Assembly: GCF_001422405.1 (NCBI RefSeq)
Contig: NZ_LMMV01000021.1
Coordinates: forward strand, 124,858 to 188,857
Direction of reading: 5' to 3'
Length of the DNA: 64,000 nucleotides
Origin: Pseudorhodoferax sp. Leaf267
Lineage (GTDB): Bacteria; Pseudomonadota; Gammaproteobacteria; Burkholderiales; Burkholderiaceae_C
Numbering within the stretch: position 1 is the stretch's first letter; each line of letters begins with the position of its first letter. A program made the position numbers and the translations under genes. Shown here one piece after another: positions 27,707-40,120 of the stretch. The notes beneath the pieces were generated by a model that was not told where the DNA came from, did no database searches, and saw only the letters and a program-made list of their open reading frames with translations.

Positions 27707-29710
27707 CTACGCCGGCCCTCGAAACCGCAACAGCCTGAGCGCATTCGCGACCACCAGCAACGTGGAGCCCTCGTGGAACACGATCGCCGAGCCGATGGGC
27801 AGGCCAAAGATCGTGGAGGGAATCAGCACCGCCACCACGCCCAGGCTGACCCACAGGTTCTGCCGGATCACGCGGTCGGTGCGCCGCGCCAGCGCCACGG
27901 CGAACGGCAGTTGCGTCAGGTCGTCGGCCATCAATGCCATATCGGCCGTCTCCAGTGCCACATCCGAACCTGCGCCGCCCATGGCGATGCCCACGCTGGC
28001 CTGCGCCATCGCGGGGGCGTCGTTGACGCCGTCGCCCACCATCACGACGACGGCGCCCTCGGCCCGCAGCGCGGCAATCGTCTGCACCTTGTCCGCGGGC
28101 ATCAGGTCGCCCCGCGCTTCGGTCAGGCCCACGCTCGCGGCCACGGCCTCTGCCACGCGCTGGTTGTCGCCCGAGAGCATCAGAAGCCGCGTGATGCCCT
28201 GTGCACGCAGCGCTTCCACCACGCCCCGGGCCGAGTCGCGCGGCGTGTCCATCACACCCAGCACCCCGAGGTAGCGCTCACCGTGGCGCACCAGCATGGT
28301 GGTACGACCGGCCGCAACCAGCGCCTCGTTGCTTTGCAGCAGCTCGGCGGGTGGTGGCGCGCCGTCTTGCTGAAACAAGGCGGGCTTGCCGATGTGCACG
28401 GGCCTGCCGTCGACCTGGCCCGTCACGCCCATCCCGGTGATGCTGCGCAGGCCTTGCACCTGCGGCAGCACCGTCTGGTCGCCCAGTCGCTCGCGCGCGC
28501 CGTGCACCACGGCGCCGGCCAACGGGTGGTCACTGCTTTGCTCCACCGCCAAAGCCAAAGCCAGCAACTCGGTATCGGTCACGCCAGAGACCGGCACCGC
28601 ATCGGTCAGCCGTGGCTTGCCCTCGGTCAGCGTGCCGGTCTTGTCGAAGGCCATGGCTGTCACCTTGGCCAAGTGCTGCAAGGGCGCACCGCCCTTGACC
28701 AACACGCCACTGCGGCCGGCCCGCGCCACGGCGCTGAGCACGGCACTGGGCACCGAGATCGCCAGCGCGCAGGGACTGGCCGCCACCAACACCGCCATGG
28801 CACGGTAGAACGTGGCGGTGAAGGGTTCGTCCAGCACCAGGCCGGCACACAGCAACAGCGCCACGCCCACCAAGACGGCGGGCACGAACACGCGCTGGAA
28901 CTTCTCGGTGAACTGCTGCGCCGGCGAGCGCTGCTGCTGCGACGCCATCACCAGCTTGACCATGCGCGCCATGGTCGATTCAGCGGCGGGCCTCGCGACC
29001 ATCACGTCCACGGCGCCAGACCCGTTGACCGTGCCGGCGAACACGCGGTGCCGGGCCGCCAGCTTGTCGAAGCCGGCCAGCGCTGCCTGCGCGTCGGCCA
29101 CCGCCTCCTTGTCCACCGGCACGCTCTCGCCGGTCACGCTGGCCTGGTCCACGCTGGTCTGACCGACGACGACAAAGCCATCAGCCGGTAGCCGTTCGTT
29201 GGGCCGGACCACGACGATGTCGCCCGCAACCAGGCTGGCGACAGCGACGTCTTCGGTCGTGTCAGCGCGCCGCACCGTGGCGCGTTCGGGGGCCAACTCG
29301 GCCAGCGCCTCGATGGCACGCCGCGCGCGGCCCATGGCGTAGTGCTCCAGCGCATGGCCCAGGCTGAAGAGGAACAGCAAGAGCGCGCCCTCGGCCCAGG
29401 CGCCGATGGCCGCAGCGCCCACGGCAGCGACCAGCATCAGCGTGTCGATCTCGAAGCGCCTGGCCTTCAGGTTGTCGAACGCCTCGCGCAGCGTGAACCA
29501 GCCGCCCGCCACGTACGCGAACACATAGCAAGCGCGGGCGACCATGGGGCCGGCCAGGCCCCAGCGCTCCACGGCCCAGCCGGCCAGCAGCGCCACACCA
29601 CAGGCCAGAGAGAAGACCAGTTCAAGAGAGGGCTCGCCACCGGCCCCGTGCGCATGCGCGGCGCCGTGGTCGTGCCCATCGCCCTCGGTGTGGGCGTGGC
29701 CTGCGCTCAT
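27707..29710 (-). CDS. czcP: P1B-4-type metal ATPase (CzcP/CoaT-like)
   Basis: 667 residues. A His-rich N-terminus (HAHTEGDGHDHGAAHAHG) replaces CxxC domains. Six-helix layout as in P1B-4 pumps, with membrane site SPC (312-314), DKTGT (Asp356), GDGVNDAPAM and the late motif HEGSTLLVV typical of P1B-4. These export Co, Zn or Cd ions and belong to Czc clusters of Cupriavidus. Last gene of the czc-type operon, overlapping the small gene upstream by 4 bp. Confidence 0.88.
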   Translation of the reverse strand: MSAGHAHTEGDGHDHGAAHAHGAGGEPSLELVFSLACGVALLAGWAVERWGLAGPMVARACYVFAYVAGGWFTLREAFDNLKARRFEIDTLMLVAAVGAAAIGAWAEGALLLFLFSLGHALEHYAMGRARRAIEALAELAPERATVRRADTTEDVAVASLVAGDIVVVRPNERLPADGFVVVGQTSVDQASVTGESVPVDKEAVADAQAALAGFDKLAARHRVFAGTVNGSGAVDVMVARPAAESTMARMVKLVMASQQQRSPAQQFTEKFQRVFVPAVLVGVALLLCAGLVLDEPFTATFYRAMAVLVAASPCALAISVPSAVLSAVARAGRSGVLVKGGAPLQHLAKVTAMAFDKTGTLTEGKPRLTDAVPVSGVTDTELLALALAVEQSSDHPLAGAVVHGARERLGDQTVLPQVQGLRSITGMGVTGQVDGRPVHIGKPALFQQDGAPPPAELLQSNEALVAAGRTTMLVRHGERYLGVLGVMDTPRDSARGVVEALRAQGITRLLMLSGDNQRVAEAVAASVGLTEARGDLMPADKVQTIAALRAEGAVVVMVGDGVNDAPAMAQASVGIAMGGAGSDVALETADMALMADDLTQLPFAVALARRTDRVIRQNLWVSLGVVAVLIPSTIFGLPIGSAIVFHEGSTLLVVANALRLLRFRGPA

Positions 29711-30084
29711 TTCAACGTGAACCGCAGGTTCGCCGCCTTCTTGCCGGCCAGCTGCACGGTGGCGACCACCTTGGTGCCGGCGGCGGCCGGGAAGGCGCCC
29801 TTGGCCTCCAGCTTGTCGCCGGCCGGGGCCAGCGCGGCCTCGGTCTTGGCGCTGCCGGCCAGCAGCGTCAGCTTGCCGCTGGCGCCCTTCAGGTCCACCG
29901 GCTTGCCGTGGTCGCGCACGTAGAGGGCAATGGTGTCGGCCTTGGCCACGAGTTCGTAGTCCAGGTGGTTCGCCTCCATCACCAAGCCGCCGTGCAAGGC
30001 CTTGGCCTCGTGCTTGTCTTCGGCGATGGCGCCGGTGGTGGCGAGGGACAGGGCCAGAGCGGCCAACAGAGCGGTTGCTTTCAT
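29707..30084 (-). CDS. small exported protein of the czc-type operon
   Basis: 125 residues. The signal peptide ALLAALALSLATTGAIA is followed by a beta-rich domain (HGGLVMEANHLDYELVAKAD, IALYVRDHGKPVDLKGASGK) that ends KKAANLRFTLK. Similar small periplasmic proteins accompany Czc-like RND pumps. It lies between czcA (24-bp gap) and czcP (4-bp overlap). Part of it resembles the domain of the 182-residue protein at 34347-34895 (both have LxVWLDH/YVRDHGK-type strands), which may be chance. Confidence 0.65.
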   Translation of the reverse strand: MKATALLAALALSLATTGAIAEDKHEAKALHGGLVMEANHLDYELVAKADTIALYVRDHGKPVDLKGASGKLTLLAGSAKTEAALAPAGDKLEAKGAFPAAAGTKVVATVQLAGKKAANLRFTLK

Positions 30085-30108
30085 TTCGGTTTGCCTTTCA
30101 AGAAAAAA

Positions 30109-33225
<3,117 letters not shown>

Positions 33226-33231
33226 CGTGCG

Positions 33232-34350
33232 TTACCGGATCTGGTTGACCAGGCTTGCGCCCTGGTGCACGAAGCGCTCGCCAGCTTTGAGGCCGGTGGT
33301 CGCGACGACGTTGGCGCCATCCAGCGGCTCGGTGGTCAGCACACGGGGCTCGAAGCGCTCGGGCGCGACCTTGACCCAGACGATGCTTTGGTTCGAGGGA
33401 TTGCGCATCAGCGCCGCAGCGGGCACCGGCACACCGGCGACCTGGCTCTTCGTCTGCACCACCACCTGCACCGGCTGGCCCACGGCCAGGCCGAGCAGCG
33501 CCGGCCCCTCAGCTGCGAACTGCAGCGGCAGCGCCTGCTCGCGCAGCGAACGCGCGGCGCCGACGAAGCGCAGCGGCACCCGCTCTTTGCCCACGGCCAA
33601 GGCGCCGCCGGCGATGTCGGCCACCAGCGCTGGGTCGTAGGCCAGCGCCTCGATGCGCAAGCGCGTGGGGTCGACGATCTCGAACAGCAGCTCGCGCGCG
33701 TCAACCACGGCACCAGCCACGGCCGTGGCCGAGGCGATGACGCCGGAGACCGGGGCCACCAGCGCCTCGCGGCCCGACAGGCCGGCCGACATCACGCTGG
33801 CGCGTTCGCCCAGGCTGGCCAGCTCGCTCTCGGCCGCCTCGATCTCCTTGCGCGGCACGGTGTCGGCCAGCTCGCGCAGGCGGGCAACGCGCTTCTCGGC
33901 CAATGCACGCGCTGCGCGCAGCTCGGCCACTTGCGAGGCCTGGCCGGCGCGCTCCAGGTTGCCGGCAGCGGGCGCGACATAGGCCAGCACCTCGCCCTTG
34001 CGCACGGCCTGGCCGGGCGTGGGGAAGCCGCGCGGGCCGGGCTCCAGGCGGCCGGGCTGCGTGGGCTGCACGCGGCCACCGGCGTTCGGGTCCATCACCA
34101 CCTTGCCGGCCAGCGTGAAAGCGCGCGGCAGTTGCTTCTGATCGGCGACCAGCGTGCGCACGCCGATTTGGTGCTGCGCGGGCTTGGGCAGGAACACGCC
34201 GCCGTCGGGCAGGCGCTGCGGCGCGTTGGCGTTGGCGCCGGCCGGGGCTTCACCGTGGTCGTGGCCTTCGCCGGCCCAGGTTAACGACGTGGTGATGGTG
34301 AACAGCGCGGCCAGCAACAAGGCTGCGGCGGTCTTCATGCGGACATTCAT
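33232..34350 (-). CDS. czcB: CzcB-like periplasmic adaptor
   Basis: 372 residues. A signal (AALLLAALFTITTSLTWA) is followed by a GEGHDHGEAPAG His/acidic segment, then the adaptor domains (AGKVVMDPNAGGRVQPTQPG, VAPVSGVIASATAVAGAVVD, VPVPAAALMRNPSNQSIVWV). Membrane-fusion component joining the CzcA-like pump to CzcC. It starts with a 4-bp overlap with the upstream gene. The same GDGHDHGEAPA segment recurs at the N-terminus of the neighbour at 34347-34895. Confidence 0.9.
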   Translation of the reverse strand: MNVRMKTAAALLLAALFTITTSLTWAGEGHDHGEAPAGANANAPQRLPDGGVFLPKPAQHQIGVRTLVADQKQLPRAFTLAGKVVMDPNAGGRVQPTQPGRLEPGPRGFPTPGQAVRKGEVLAYVAPAAGNLERAGQASQVAELRAARALAEKRVARLRELADTVPRKEIEAAESELASLGERASVMSAGLSGREALVAPVSGVIASATAVAGAVVDARELLFEIVDPTRLRIEALAYDPALVADIAGGALAVGKERVPLRFVGAARSLREQALPLQFAAEGPALLGLAVGQPVQVVVQTKSQVAGVPVPAAALMRNPSNQSIVWVKVAPERFEPRVLTTEPLDGANVVATTGLKAGERFVHQGASLVNQIR

Positions 34351-34895
34351 GCGGCACCTCCGGCCGGTTGGTTGCGTGCGGCACGGCCGCGCTTGAGCAA
34401 GGCCACCAGGAGCAACAGCAGCGCCAAGCCGCCACCCACCCACGGCGCCCACGCACGCCAGCCGGCCGCATGCGCCGCCTCTGTGGGTGCTGCAGCACCA
34501 TGGATGTCCAGCTCGCCGGCCAGCAGGTCGGAATCGGCACCGGCGGTGACGGTGGCGGTGACGGGATGCGTGCCCTCGCCCGGCACATCAGCCAGTTCGG
34601 CCTCGAATGCACCGGCCGCGACGGGTTTGAGCGTGACGGCCTTGCCGGCCAGCTCCAGCTGCAGCGTGGCGTTCTCCACCGGCGCGTTGCTGGGCGCGTG
34701 GTCCAGCCAGACGCGCAGGTGGTGGCCTTCGAGCACGCCGACCAGCTCGAACAGGTCGGATGCGGCGGAGAAGCGCGGCGAGGCCGGGCCGGCCGCCGTC
34801 GCAGGGGCTTCTCCGTGGTCGTGGCCGTCGCCGGCAAGGGCCGGGCCGGCCAGCCACAGCGCCAGCAGCAGCGGTGTCAAGCAGAGGGATCGCAT
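34347..34895 (-). CDS. membrane-anchored periplasmic protein of the czc-type operon
   Basis: 182 residues. The signal (CLTPLLLALWLAGPALA) is followed by GDGHDHGEAPAT, a beta-sandwich-like domain (LEGHHLRVWLDHAPSNAPVE, EGTHPVTATVTAG) and one C-terminal membrane helix (VGGGLALLLLLVALL) with basic end. This is the common layout of an accessory protein between czcC and czcB. An alternative ATG at 34922 would give nine more residues and a 4-bp overlap with czcC. The His-rich head presumably binds metal. Confidence 0.72.
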   Translation of the reverse strand: MRSLCLTPLLLALWLAGPALAGDGHDHGEAPATAAGPASPRFSAASDLFELVGVLEGHHLRVWLDHAPSNAPVENATLQLELAGKAVTLKPVAAGAFEAELADVPGEGTHPVTATVTAGADSDLLAGELDIHGAAAPTEAAHAAGWRAWAPWVGGGLALLLLLVALLKRGRAARNQPAGGAA

Positions 34896-34918
34896 GGAGG
34901 TGCTTTCGTGAGAAGAGT

Positions 34919-36181
34919 TCATTGCGGCAATAGGCCCAGGGCCTGACGCAGGGTGGAGATGGCGTGCTGCATGCCGACGCGGGCACGCGCGCTCTGGCGC
35001 TCGGCCTCGGCGGCCTCCAGCTCCACGCGCAAGCGGGTCGGCAGATCGCTCTCGCCCAGGCGGAACGACTTGTCGAAGAAGCCGCGCGTCTGCTGCGCCA
35101 GCGCCAGGCGGCGCGCAGCGGCCGTGGCCACGGCCTCGGCGGCGGCCATGCGGGCGCGGGCGCCGGCGATGTCGGCCGCCAGGCGGTTGGCCTCCAGCAC
35201 GCGGGCCTGTTCGACCTCGATGCGCTCGGCGCTGGCGGTGGCCACCTTGACGCGGTAGCCCGAGGACGAGCCCAGCGGAACGCGGATGCCGAAGGTCAGG
35301 CTGTGGCCATAGGACTCGCCCCGCGCACCGCGCTCGCGGCCAGCCAGCAGCGTCAGTTCGGGGTTGGCGCGCTTCTGCACGGCGGCCAGGTCTTGCGCCT
35401 GGCGCGCCACGCGGGCACGGTCGTCCAGCTCGGCCAGCGCGGGGTGGTCGGCGGCGGGCGATAGGTCGGCGCCCGGTGCGGGCAGCGGCTCGGCCGTGGC
35501 CGCGGCTTCGGGCGCCACCACGCCCAGGCTGGCCAGGGCCTGGCGCGCCTGGACCACGGCGGCACCGGCTTCGGCCACCTCGGCCTGGGCCGTGGCCACG
35601 GCGCCGTCGGCCAGGTTCTGGTCGGCACGCGACAGGTCGCCTGCCGCCACGCGGCGCGCCACGTCGCGCGCGAGTTGCGCAGCGCTGTCGGCGCGGCCAC
35701 GGGCGGCCTGCTGCTCCAGCAACGCCGCCTGCAAGCCCCACCAGACCTCGCGCAACTGGCCGGCCAGGCGCCACTGGGTGGCGCGCAGCCGCGTCTCCTG
35801 CGCCTGGCCCTCCGCGTCGGCGTGGGCCTGGGTCAGCCCGCGCTCGCCCGGCAGCCACAGCGGCACCGAGACGCCGGCCTCGATCTCGCGCGCACCGTCG
35901 TTGCCGGTCAGCCGGTCGGACTTGAGGCCGGCCTCCAGCGCCGGCGGCTCGGGCGTCCAGCGCTGCGCGGCCTCACGCCGGGCCTGGCTGGCTTCGCGCC
36001 GTGTGGCGGCGGCGGCCTGCTCGGGCTGGAGCGCCCAGATCTGGGCGAAGGCGTCGCTCAGCGTGGTGGCGGGGGCCGGCGCGACCGGCTGCGCGATCGC
36101 GAACGCCGGCAGCGCGGCGCAGGCCCACGCGGCGGTATGCAGCCAGCGGGGCGCCGGTCTGCTCGAAAAAATCCAATGCAT
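34919..36181 (-). CDS. czcC: CzcC-like TolC-family outer-membrane channel
   Basis: 420 residues from ATG 36181, chosen because GAGG lies six bases upstream; an ATG two codons earlier (36187) has no room for a ribosome binding site. A signal ([14 protein letters not shown]) precedes [20 protein letters not shown] and the long Ala/Arg-rich helices of the family. Outer-membrane exit for the CzcAB complex. Confidence 0.88.
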   Translation of the reverse strand: MHWIFSSRPAPRWLHTAAWACAALPAFAIAQPVAPAPATTLSDAFAQIWALQPEQAAAATRREASQARREAAQRWTPEPPALEAGLKSDRLTGNDGAREIEAGVSVPLWLPGERGLTQAHADAEGQAQETRLRATQWRLAGQLREVWWGLQAALLEQQAARGRADSAAQLARDVARRVAAGDLSRADQNLADGAVATAQAEVAEAGAAVVQARQALASLGVVAPEAAATAEPLPAPGADLSPAADHPALAELDDRARVARQAQDLAAVQKRANPELTLLAGRERGARGESYGHSLTFGIRVPLGSSSGYRVKVATASAERIEVEQARVLEANRLAADIAGARARMAAAEAVATAAARRLALAQQTRGFFDKSFRLGESDLPTRLRVELEAAEAERQSARARVGMQHAISTLRQALGLLPQ

Positions 36182-36259
36182 GCACATCCTCGTGAACGCG
36201 GAAGCAGGTCCGCGAAACTGGCCCCGACGGGGGCCGACGAAGGCCGCGAACGGCCGAAG

Positions 36260-36619
36260 TCAGGCGAGGAAGGAATGCGGCGGCCGGATCAGCCGTTCGG
36301 GAAGGCCGTCGGTGATGGTGCGTCGATAGGGCGTGACTGCTGCGTCAGGTTGGCTTTCTGCCGTACTGGACACGGGGGCATGCAGCAGGACGGCGCACAG
36401 GCCGCCATGGCAGCCCACGCAATCGAGGTGCGGAATCTGCACGCCAGCGGCATCGTCCGACTGCACCGCATGGGTCGGCGCCGCTTCATCGGCATGCGCG
36501 TGGTGGCCGAAGTGCGGCGCCTCGACCGCCACATCATGTCGGCACACGCTCGCCGCTGCAGACCAGGTGGCCTGCAGCGACAGCACGAGCATCAGCACGA
36601 TGGAGAGAAAGCGGCGCAT
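36260..36619 (-). CDS. czcI: CzcI-like small periplasmic protein
   Basis: 119 residues. Signal [21 protein letters not shown], then [20 protein letters not shown] and later [12 protein letters not shown]. The Cys-x-His, HHAHADE and DCxxCH arrangement is that of CzcI, the small protein that precedes czcC in Cupriavidus. It is the first gene of the minus-strand czc-type operon, with its start 70 bp from the CopR-type palindrome. Confidence 0.82.
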   Translation of the reverse strand: MRRFLSIVLMLVLSLQATWSAAASVCRHDVAVEAPHFGHHAHADEAAPTHAVQSDDAAGVQIPHLDCVGCHGGLCAVLLHAPVSSTAESQPDAAVTPYRRTITDGLPERLIRPPHSFLA

Positions 36620-36688
36620 GGAAGATTGGGTTTGCTGCAACGCAACAGCGGGGCGAGTGTAGCGGTCCGAATCCATCCCCCGTGCGAA

Positions 36689-36716
36689 AGCCCGATGACA
36701 AATTTGTCATCGGGCT
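36689..36716. promoter_or_regulatory. CopR/CusR-type operator, 28-bp perfect palindrome
   Basis: A perfect 28-bp inverted repeat whose central 18 bp (36694-36711) are GATGACAAATTTGTCATC, identical to the box at 10476-10493; the outer arms are AGCCC and GGGCT. It lies between czcI and the divergent response regulator, 30 bp from the regulator ATG, so it can serve autoregulation and operon control. The GC-rich arms could also form a hairpin in RNA. Confidence 0.82.
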
Positions 36717-36745
36717 GGAGCCAGGGTGCACACCACAATCCGGCC

Positions 36746-37429
36746 ATGCAATTGTTGATCGTGGAGGACGAGGTCAAGCTCGCCCAGTACCTGCAAAAGG
36801 GTTTACGCGAAGAAGGTTTTGCCGTGGACGTGGCGCACGACGGCGTGACCGGGCTGGAGGCTGCCTCGCTGCACCGCTACGACCTGATCGTGCTGGACGG
36901 CATGCTGCCTGGGCTGGACGGCTTGGCCGTGCTGGCCGCGCTGCGCCAGGGCCAGCAGACGCCGGTGCTGATGCTGACCGCGCGTGGCGAAGTGGAAGAC
37001 CGGGTGCGCGGCCTGCGCAGCGGGGCCGACGACTATCTGGTCAAGCCCTTCGCGTTTCCCGAACTGGTGGCACGCATCCAGGGGCTGTTGCGACGCGCTT
37101 CGCCGGACCAGGCAGAAGCAACGGTTCTGCGCCTGGCCGATCTGGAGGTCGACCTGATCCGTCGCCGCGTGACGCGCGCCGGCCAGCGGCTGGACTTGAC
37201 GAACAAGGAATTCAGCCTGCTCACGCTGCTGCTGCGTCGCCAGGGCGCGGTGCTGTCCCGCACGGAACTGGCATCGCAGGTTTGGGGCATGAACTTCGAC
37301 AGCGAGACCAACGTGGTCGAGGTTGCCGTGCGGCGCCTGCGGGGCAAGCTGGACCAGCCCTTCGAGCGACCGCTGCTGCACACGGTGCGTGGCATGGGCT
37401 ACGTGCTGGAAACCAGGGCCCAAGCGTGA
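36746..37429 (+). CDS. OmpR-family metal response regulator (CusR/CopR/CzcR type)
   Basis: 227 residues. Receiver domain with acidic pocket EDE, phospho-acceptor Asp51 ([11 protein letters not shown]) and Lys100 (LVKPF). The winged-helix DNA-binding domain contains [20 protein letters not shown] and [17 protein letters not shown]. It overlaps the kinase by 4 bp (GTGA). Likely binder of the two identical palindromes in the window. Sequence alone does not separate CopR, CusR and CzcR names. Confidence 0.92.
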   Translation: MQLLIVEDEVKLAQYLQKGLREEGFAVDVAHDGVTGLEAASLHRYDLIVLDGMLPGLDGLAVLAALRQGQQTPVLMLTARGEVEDRVRGLRSGADDYLVKPFAFPELVARIQGLLRRASPDQAEATVLRLADLEVDLIRRRVTRAGQRLDLTNKEFSLLTLLLRRQGAVLSRTELASQVWGMNFDSETNVVEVAVRRLRGKLDQPFERPLLHTVRGMGYVLETRAQA

Positions 37430-38790
37430 GCGCGCGTGGTCTAGGCGCCAGGCTTTCGCTCTGGCTTGCCCTGCAATCGATGATCGGACTGGGCTTGGTC
37501 TGCGGGGCTTTGTACTTCGGCTTTGATTGGACATTGGATCAACGCCGCGACGAGACGCTGGCCCAGAAGGAAACCGCGGTGCGCGATCTGTTGGCGCAGA
37601 CCCGCGGCGCACACCGTCCCGAAGATGTACCGCATCTTCTGCAGGACATGTTGGCCGGACACGGCGATTTGGGCTTGCGACTGGTCGATGGGGCGGGTCA
37701 GGTCGTCTTCTCGCGTCTTTTGCCGCAGGCCGTAGTGGCCACTGCACCAGTTCACCATTTCCAGATGTCGGTAACAGACATTCCGGCGCCGGTGCAAGTG
37801 ACTTTGCAGTTGGACCCCAGTGCAGACCAAGCCCTGCTGCAACGCGTCGCCTGGCTCCTTCTTGCGGCTGCACTGGCAGGCACAGCAGCCATCGCACTGG
37901 GGGGCCGGTTGCTGGTTCGTCGAAGCTTAGCGCCACTGCACCAACTGGTCGCACAAACGTCACAGCTAACACCTTACACACTCTCCGCAGACTCACTGGC
38001 GCACCGCCTGGACGGACGAGCTCAACCAGCGGAGCTACAGCCGCTGATCGTCCAGTTCAACGCCCTGCTGGACCGGCTGGCTGCTTCCTATACGCAGATG
38101 GAGGCCTTCAATGCCGACGTGGCGCACGAACTCAACACCCCGCTCGCCACCCTCATCAGCGGCAGCCAACTGGCATTGCGTCAGGCCGCGAGCAAGGATG
38201 AGCTTCAAGAGTTGTTGGGCTCGCAGCTGGAAGAGTTGGACCGGCTTGCCCACATCGTGGCTGACATGCTGTTTTTGTCCCGTGCGGAACGAGGATCGGG
38301 CGCGCGCCGGACCGCAGTGCCCAGCTTGGCCGCGCTTGTCGCGGATGTCGCCGAATTCCATGAAGCGGCACTCGCAGATGCGCGCCTGACACTGCGGATT
38401 GAGGGCGACGCAGCAGTGAGGGTTGACGCGGGGCTGCTGCAACGCGCCGTCTCGAACTTGTTGGGCAATGCGACGCGGCATGCACGCGCGGGGACAGAGG
38501 TGGTGTTGCGGATCCGGACTCTCGAACCGTGCACCACGCAGATCACGGTAGAGAACTCTGGAAGCACGATCGCGCCGGACCACCTGCCACGCATCTTTGA
38601 TCGGTTCTTTCGTGCCGACACCGCACGCGCGCAGGCAGATCGCCACCACGGCCTGGGTCTCGCCATCGTCGCGGCCATCGCGCGACTGCACGGCGGGGGG
38701 ACGCTGGCGCAGTCACAGGCCGGCCGCACCTGCATCGGCCTTTGGCTGGCCGACATGACGCAAACGTCATCCAGTTGTGCGGCTTCCTGA
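37426..38790 (+). CDS. heavy-metal sensor histidine kinase (CusS/CopS type)
   Basis: 454 residues. Two membrane helices (about 12-32 and 141-160) flank a periplasmic sensor of about 105 residues with VHHFQ as a possible metal ligand. After a HAMP linker comes the phospho-acceptor block [11 protein letters not shown] (His234), the N box [30 protein letters not shown] and [10 protein letters not shown]. Start is GTG overlapping the regulator stop. The C-terminal coding end contains the palindrome ATGACGCAAACGTCAT. Confidence 0.92.
   Translation: MSARGLGARLSLWLALQSMIGLGLVCGALYFGFDWTLDQRRDETLAQKETAVRDLLAQTRGAHRPEDVPHLLQDMLAGHGDLGLRLVDGAGQVVFSRLLPQAVVATAPVHHFQMSVTDIPAPVQVTLQLDPSADQALLQRVAWLLLAAALAGTAAIALGGRLLVRRSLAPLHQLVAQTSQLTPYTLSADSLAHRLDGRAQPAELQPLIVQFNALLDRLAASYTQMEAFNADVAHELNTPLATLISGSQLALRQAASKDELQELLGSQLEELDRLAHIVADMLFLSRAERGSGARRTAVPSLAALVADVAEFHEAALADARLTLRIEGDAAVRVDAGLLQRAVSNLLGNATRHARAGTEVVLRIRTLEPCTTQITVENSGSTIAPDHLPRIFDRFFRADTARAQADRHHGLGLAIVAAIARLHGGGTLAQSQAGRTCIGLWLADMTQTSSSCAAS
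38755..38770. promoter_or_regulatory. possible degenerate CopR-like palindrome inside kinase 3' end
   Basis: ATGACGCAAACGTCAT has the same ATGAC-N6-GTCAT frame as the two CopR boxes, with changes in the middle. It lies about 85 bp before the DUF4148 gene start. It is also codons for MTQTSS in the kinase, so chance is possible. Confidence 0.3.
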
Positions 38791-38855
38791 ATATTCGTTT
38801 CCCAGAATTGGTCACACCGCGCACCGTTGCGCGGATCACTACCAAAGGAAACACC

Positions 38856-39215
38856 ATGAACCGCCTCAACGCCATCTTGATCACGACTTTCGCCGCCTTG
38901 GGGTTTTCAAGTCAGGCCCACGCCCAAACCATGACGCGCGAGCAAGTACGCGCTGAGTACTTCCAGGCGCGCGATCAGGGGCGCCTGCCTGTCTTCGGCG
39001 AAGTCGGCGACACGCAGAAGCCGACCGCAAGCGGCAGCCTACTGACACGTGAACAAGTGCGCCAGGCATTGATGGCGTCCGGCCCGATCCTCACGGGTGA
39101 AGGCGTGGATGCAGGCATCGCTCCCGCAGTCGGCAGCCAGCGCACGCGCGCCGAAGTGCACGCCGAAGCCGTACGGGCGGTCCGGAGCGGCAGCATCCCG
39201 GGCGGCGAGGTCTGA
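38856..39215 (+). CDS. small exported DUF4148-like protein
   Basis: 119 residues. The signal (ILITTFAALGFSSQAHA) is followed by three imperfect repeats of TREQVRAEYFQARDQG / LTREQVRQALMASG / RTRAEVHAEAVRAVRSG. This TRxxVxAE pattern is the mark of the DUF4148 family, abundant in Burkholderiales and of unknown function. AAAGGA lies eight bases before the ATG. Downstream of the kinase by 65 bp in the same direction. Confidence 0.8.
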   Translation: MNRLNAILITTFAALGFSSQAHAQTMTREQVRAEYFQARDQGRLPVFGEVGDTQKPTASGSLLTREQVRQALMASGPILTGEGVDAGIAPAVGSQRTRAEVHAEAVRAVRSGSIPGGEV

Positions 39216-39569
39216 CCACGCCGAGTCGAGCTGCAATGGCCATCGGTGCCGGGCGGGCACGGTGGCGGCGCTGTTTTCCAGCCAGACCGAACCAATGGCC
39301 GTCCAGCTTCCGACCACTTGGCACCAGACTGTCCATCGGTCAACTCTCGCGTTTGGCAAAGATGACAAAAATGTAATCAGACTGTTCGCAGAACACTGCT
39401 TTGGACTTCCAGACTCAAAACACACTCATCGCCCATCAGTGGCCGTCGATCCGAATGCGGAGCCACGACAAAGTTCGGTGGGTGGCTGCGAAGTCCTCAT
39501 CGATGGGTGGTCAACAGGAACTCGTACCACGGCCGTCTGCGTCTACATGCCGCTCGGGAAGGATCAGAA
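39216..39569. other. 354-bp spacer with a CopR-like motif at 39362-39377
   Basis: No gene is supported here. The sequence ATGACAAAAATGTAAT at 39362-39377 fits TGACA-N5-GTAAT, a motif I recall for Pseudomonas CopR, and shares the first half with the two palindromes in this window. It would be about 200 bp upstream of the lipoprotein gene. Confidence 0.35.
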
Positions 39570-40112
39570 GTGAAATTCCACACGCTTGCGCCCATGGGTA
39601 GGCTTGTTGGCGCTGCCGTCTTCATGTCGGGGTGCGCGTCCCTCCCACCACCGGATTTGACCGCTCAGTCCATCTACTGCTATCGCAGCAAAGTGGACCG
39701 TTACAGAAAGGGTCTGTGCACCTCAGCGCCCGTGCCAAGCTTGATGCGGGATGCCGAAGCCAAGGAGTTCAAGCCGAACCCCAGCTACCTCACTGTGTAT
39801 GTCGTTCGGCAGAACTGGGGGGACGGCAACAACGTCGTTCGACTATTTGCTGACGGCGGCAGCGCCATCGAAACTCTTCCGGACACTATGGTTAGGCTTC
39901 GGCTCAATCCGGGGAGTCACGAATTGACCTACGAGTTCGAAGGTCAGCGCGGGACTGCGCAAGTCGTGGGTGGGGCGGGTGAGGTACGTTTTGTTTGGCT
40001 TAGTGGCACAGCTTGGGCTTGGCGCAGTCGCTATTCGTGGGGCGATGATCAGCAGGTTGCCATCCGGCAGCGCGCGTCGAGAACGCGCTTGATAGCGGAT
40101 GTCCAGGGCTAG
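39570..40112 (+). CDS. lipoprotein of unknown function
   Basis: 180 residues. The signal GRLVGAAVFMSGCASLPPP has a lipobox (MSGC). The mature part is beta-rich (SYLTVYVVRQNWGDGNNVVRL, NPGSHELTYEFEGQRGTAQ), similar in style to DUF2846-type lipoproteins, but no family is certain. GTG start at 39570 with AAGGA seven bases upstream. It stands alone between the metal island and the repair genes, stop to stop with the nuclease. Confidence 0.62.
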   Translation: MKFHTLAPMGRLVGAAVFMSGCASLPPPDLTAQSIYCYRSKVDRYRKGLCTSAPVPSLMRDAEAKEFKPNPSYLTVYVVRQNWGDGNNVVRLFADGGSAIETLPDTMVRLRLNPGSHELTYEFEGQRGTAQVVGGAGEVRFVWLSGTAWAWRSRYSWGDDQQVAIRQRASRTRLIADVQG

Positions 40113-40120
40113 CATGCTGG

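Noticed and set aside
38755-38770. ATGACGCAAACGTCAT as a third strong CopR operator.
   Set aside because: It is coding sequence in the kinase and the central bases differ from the two strict copies; kept only as a low-confidence site.
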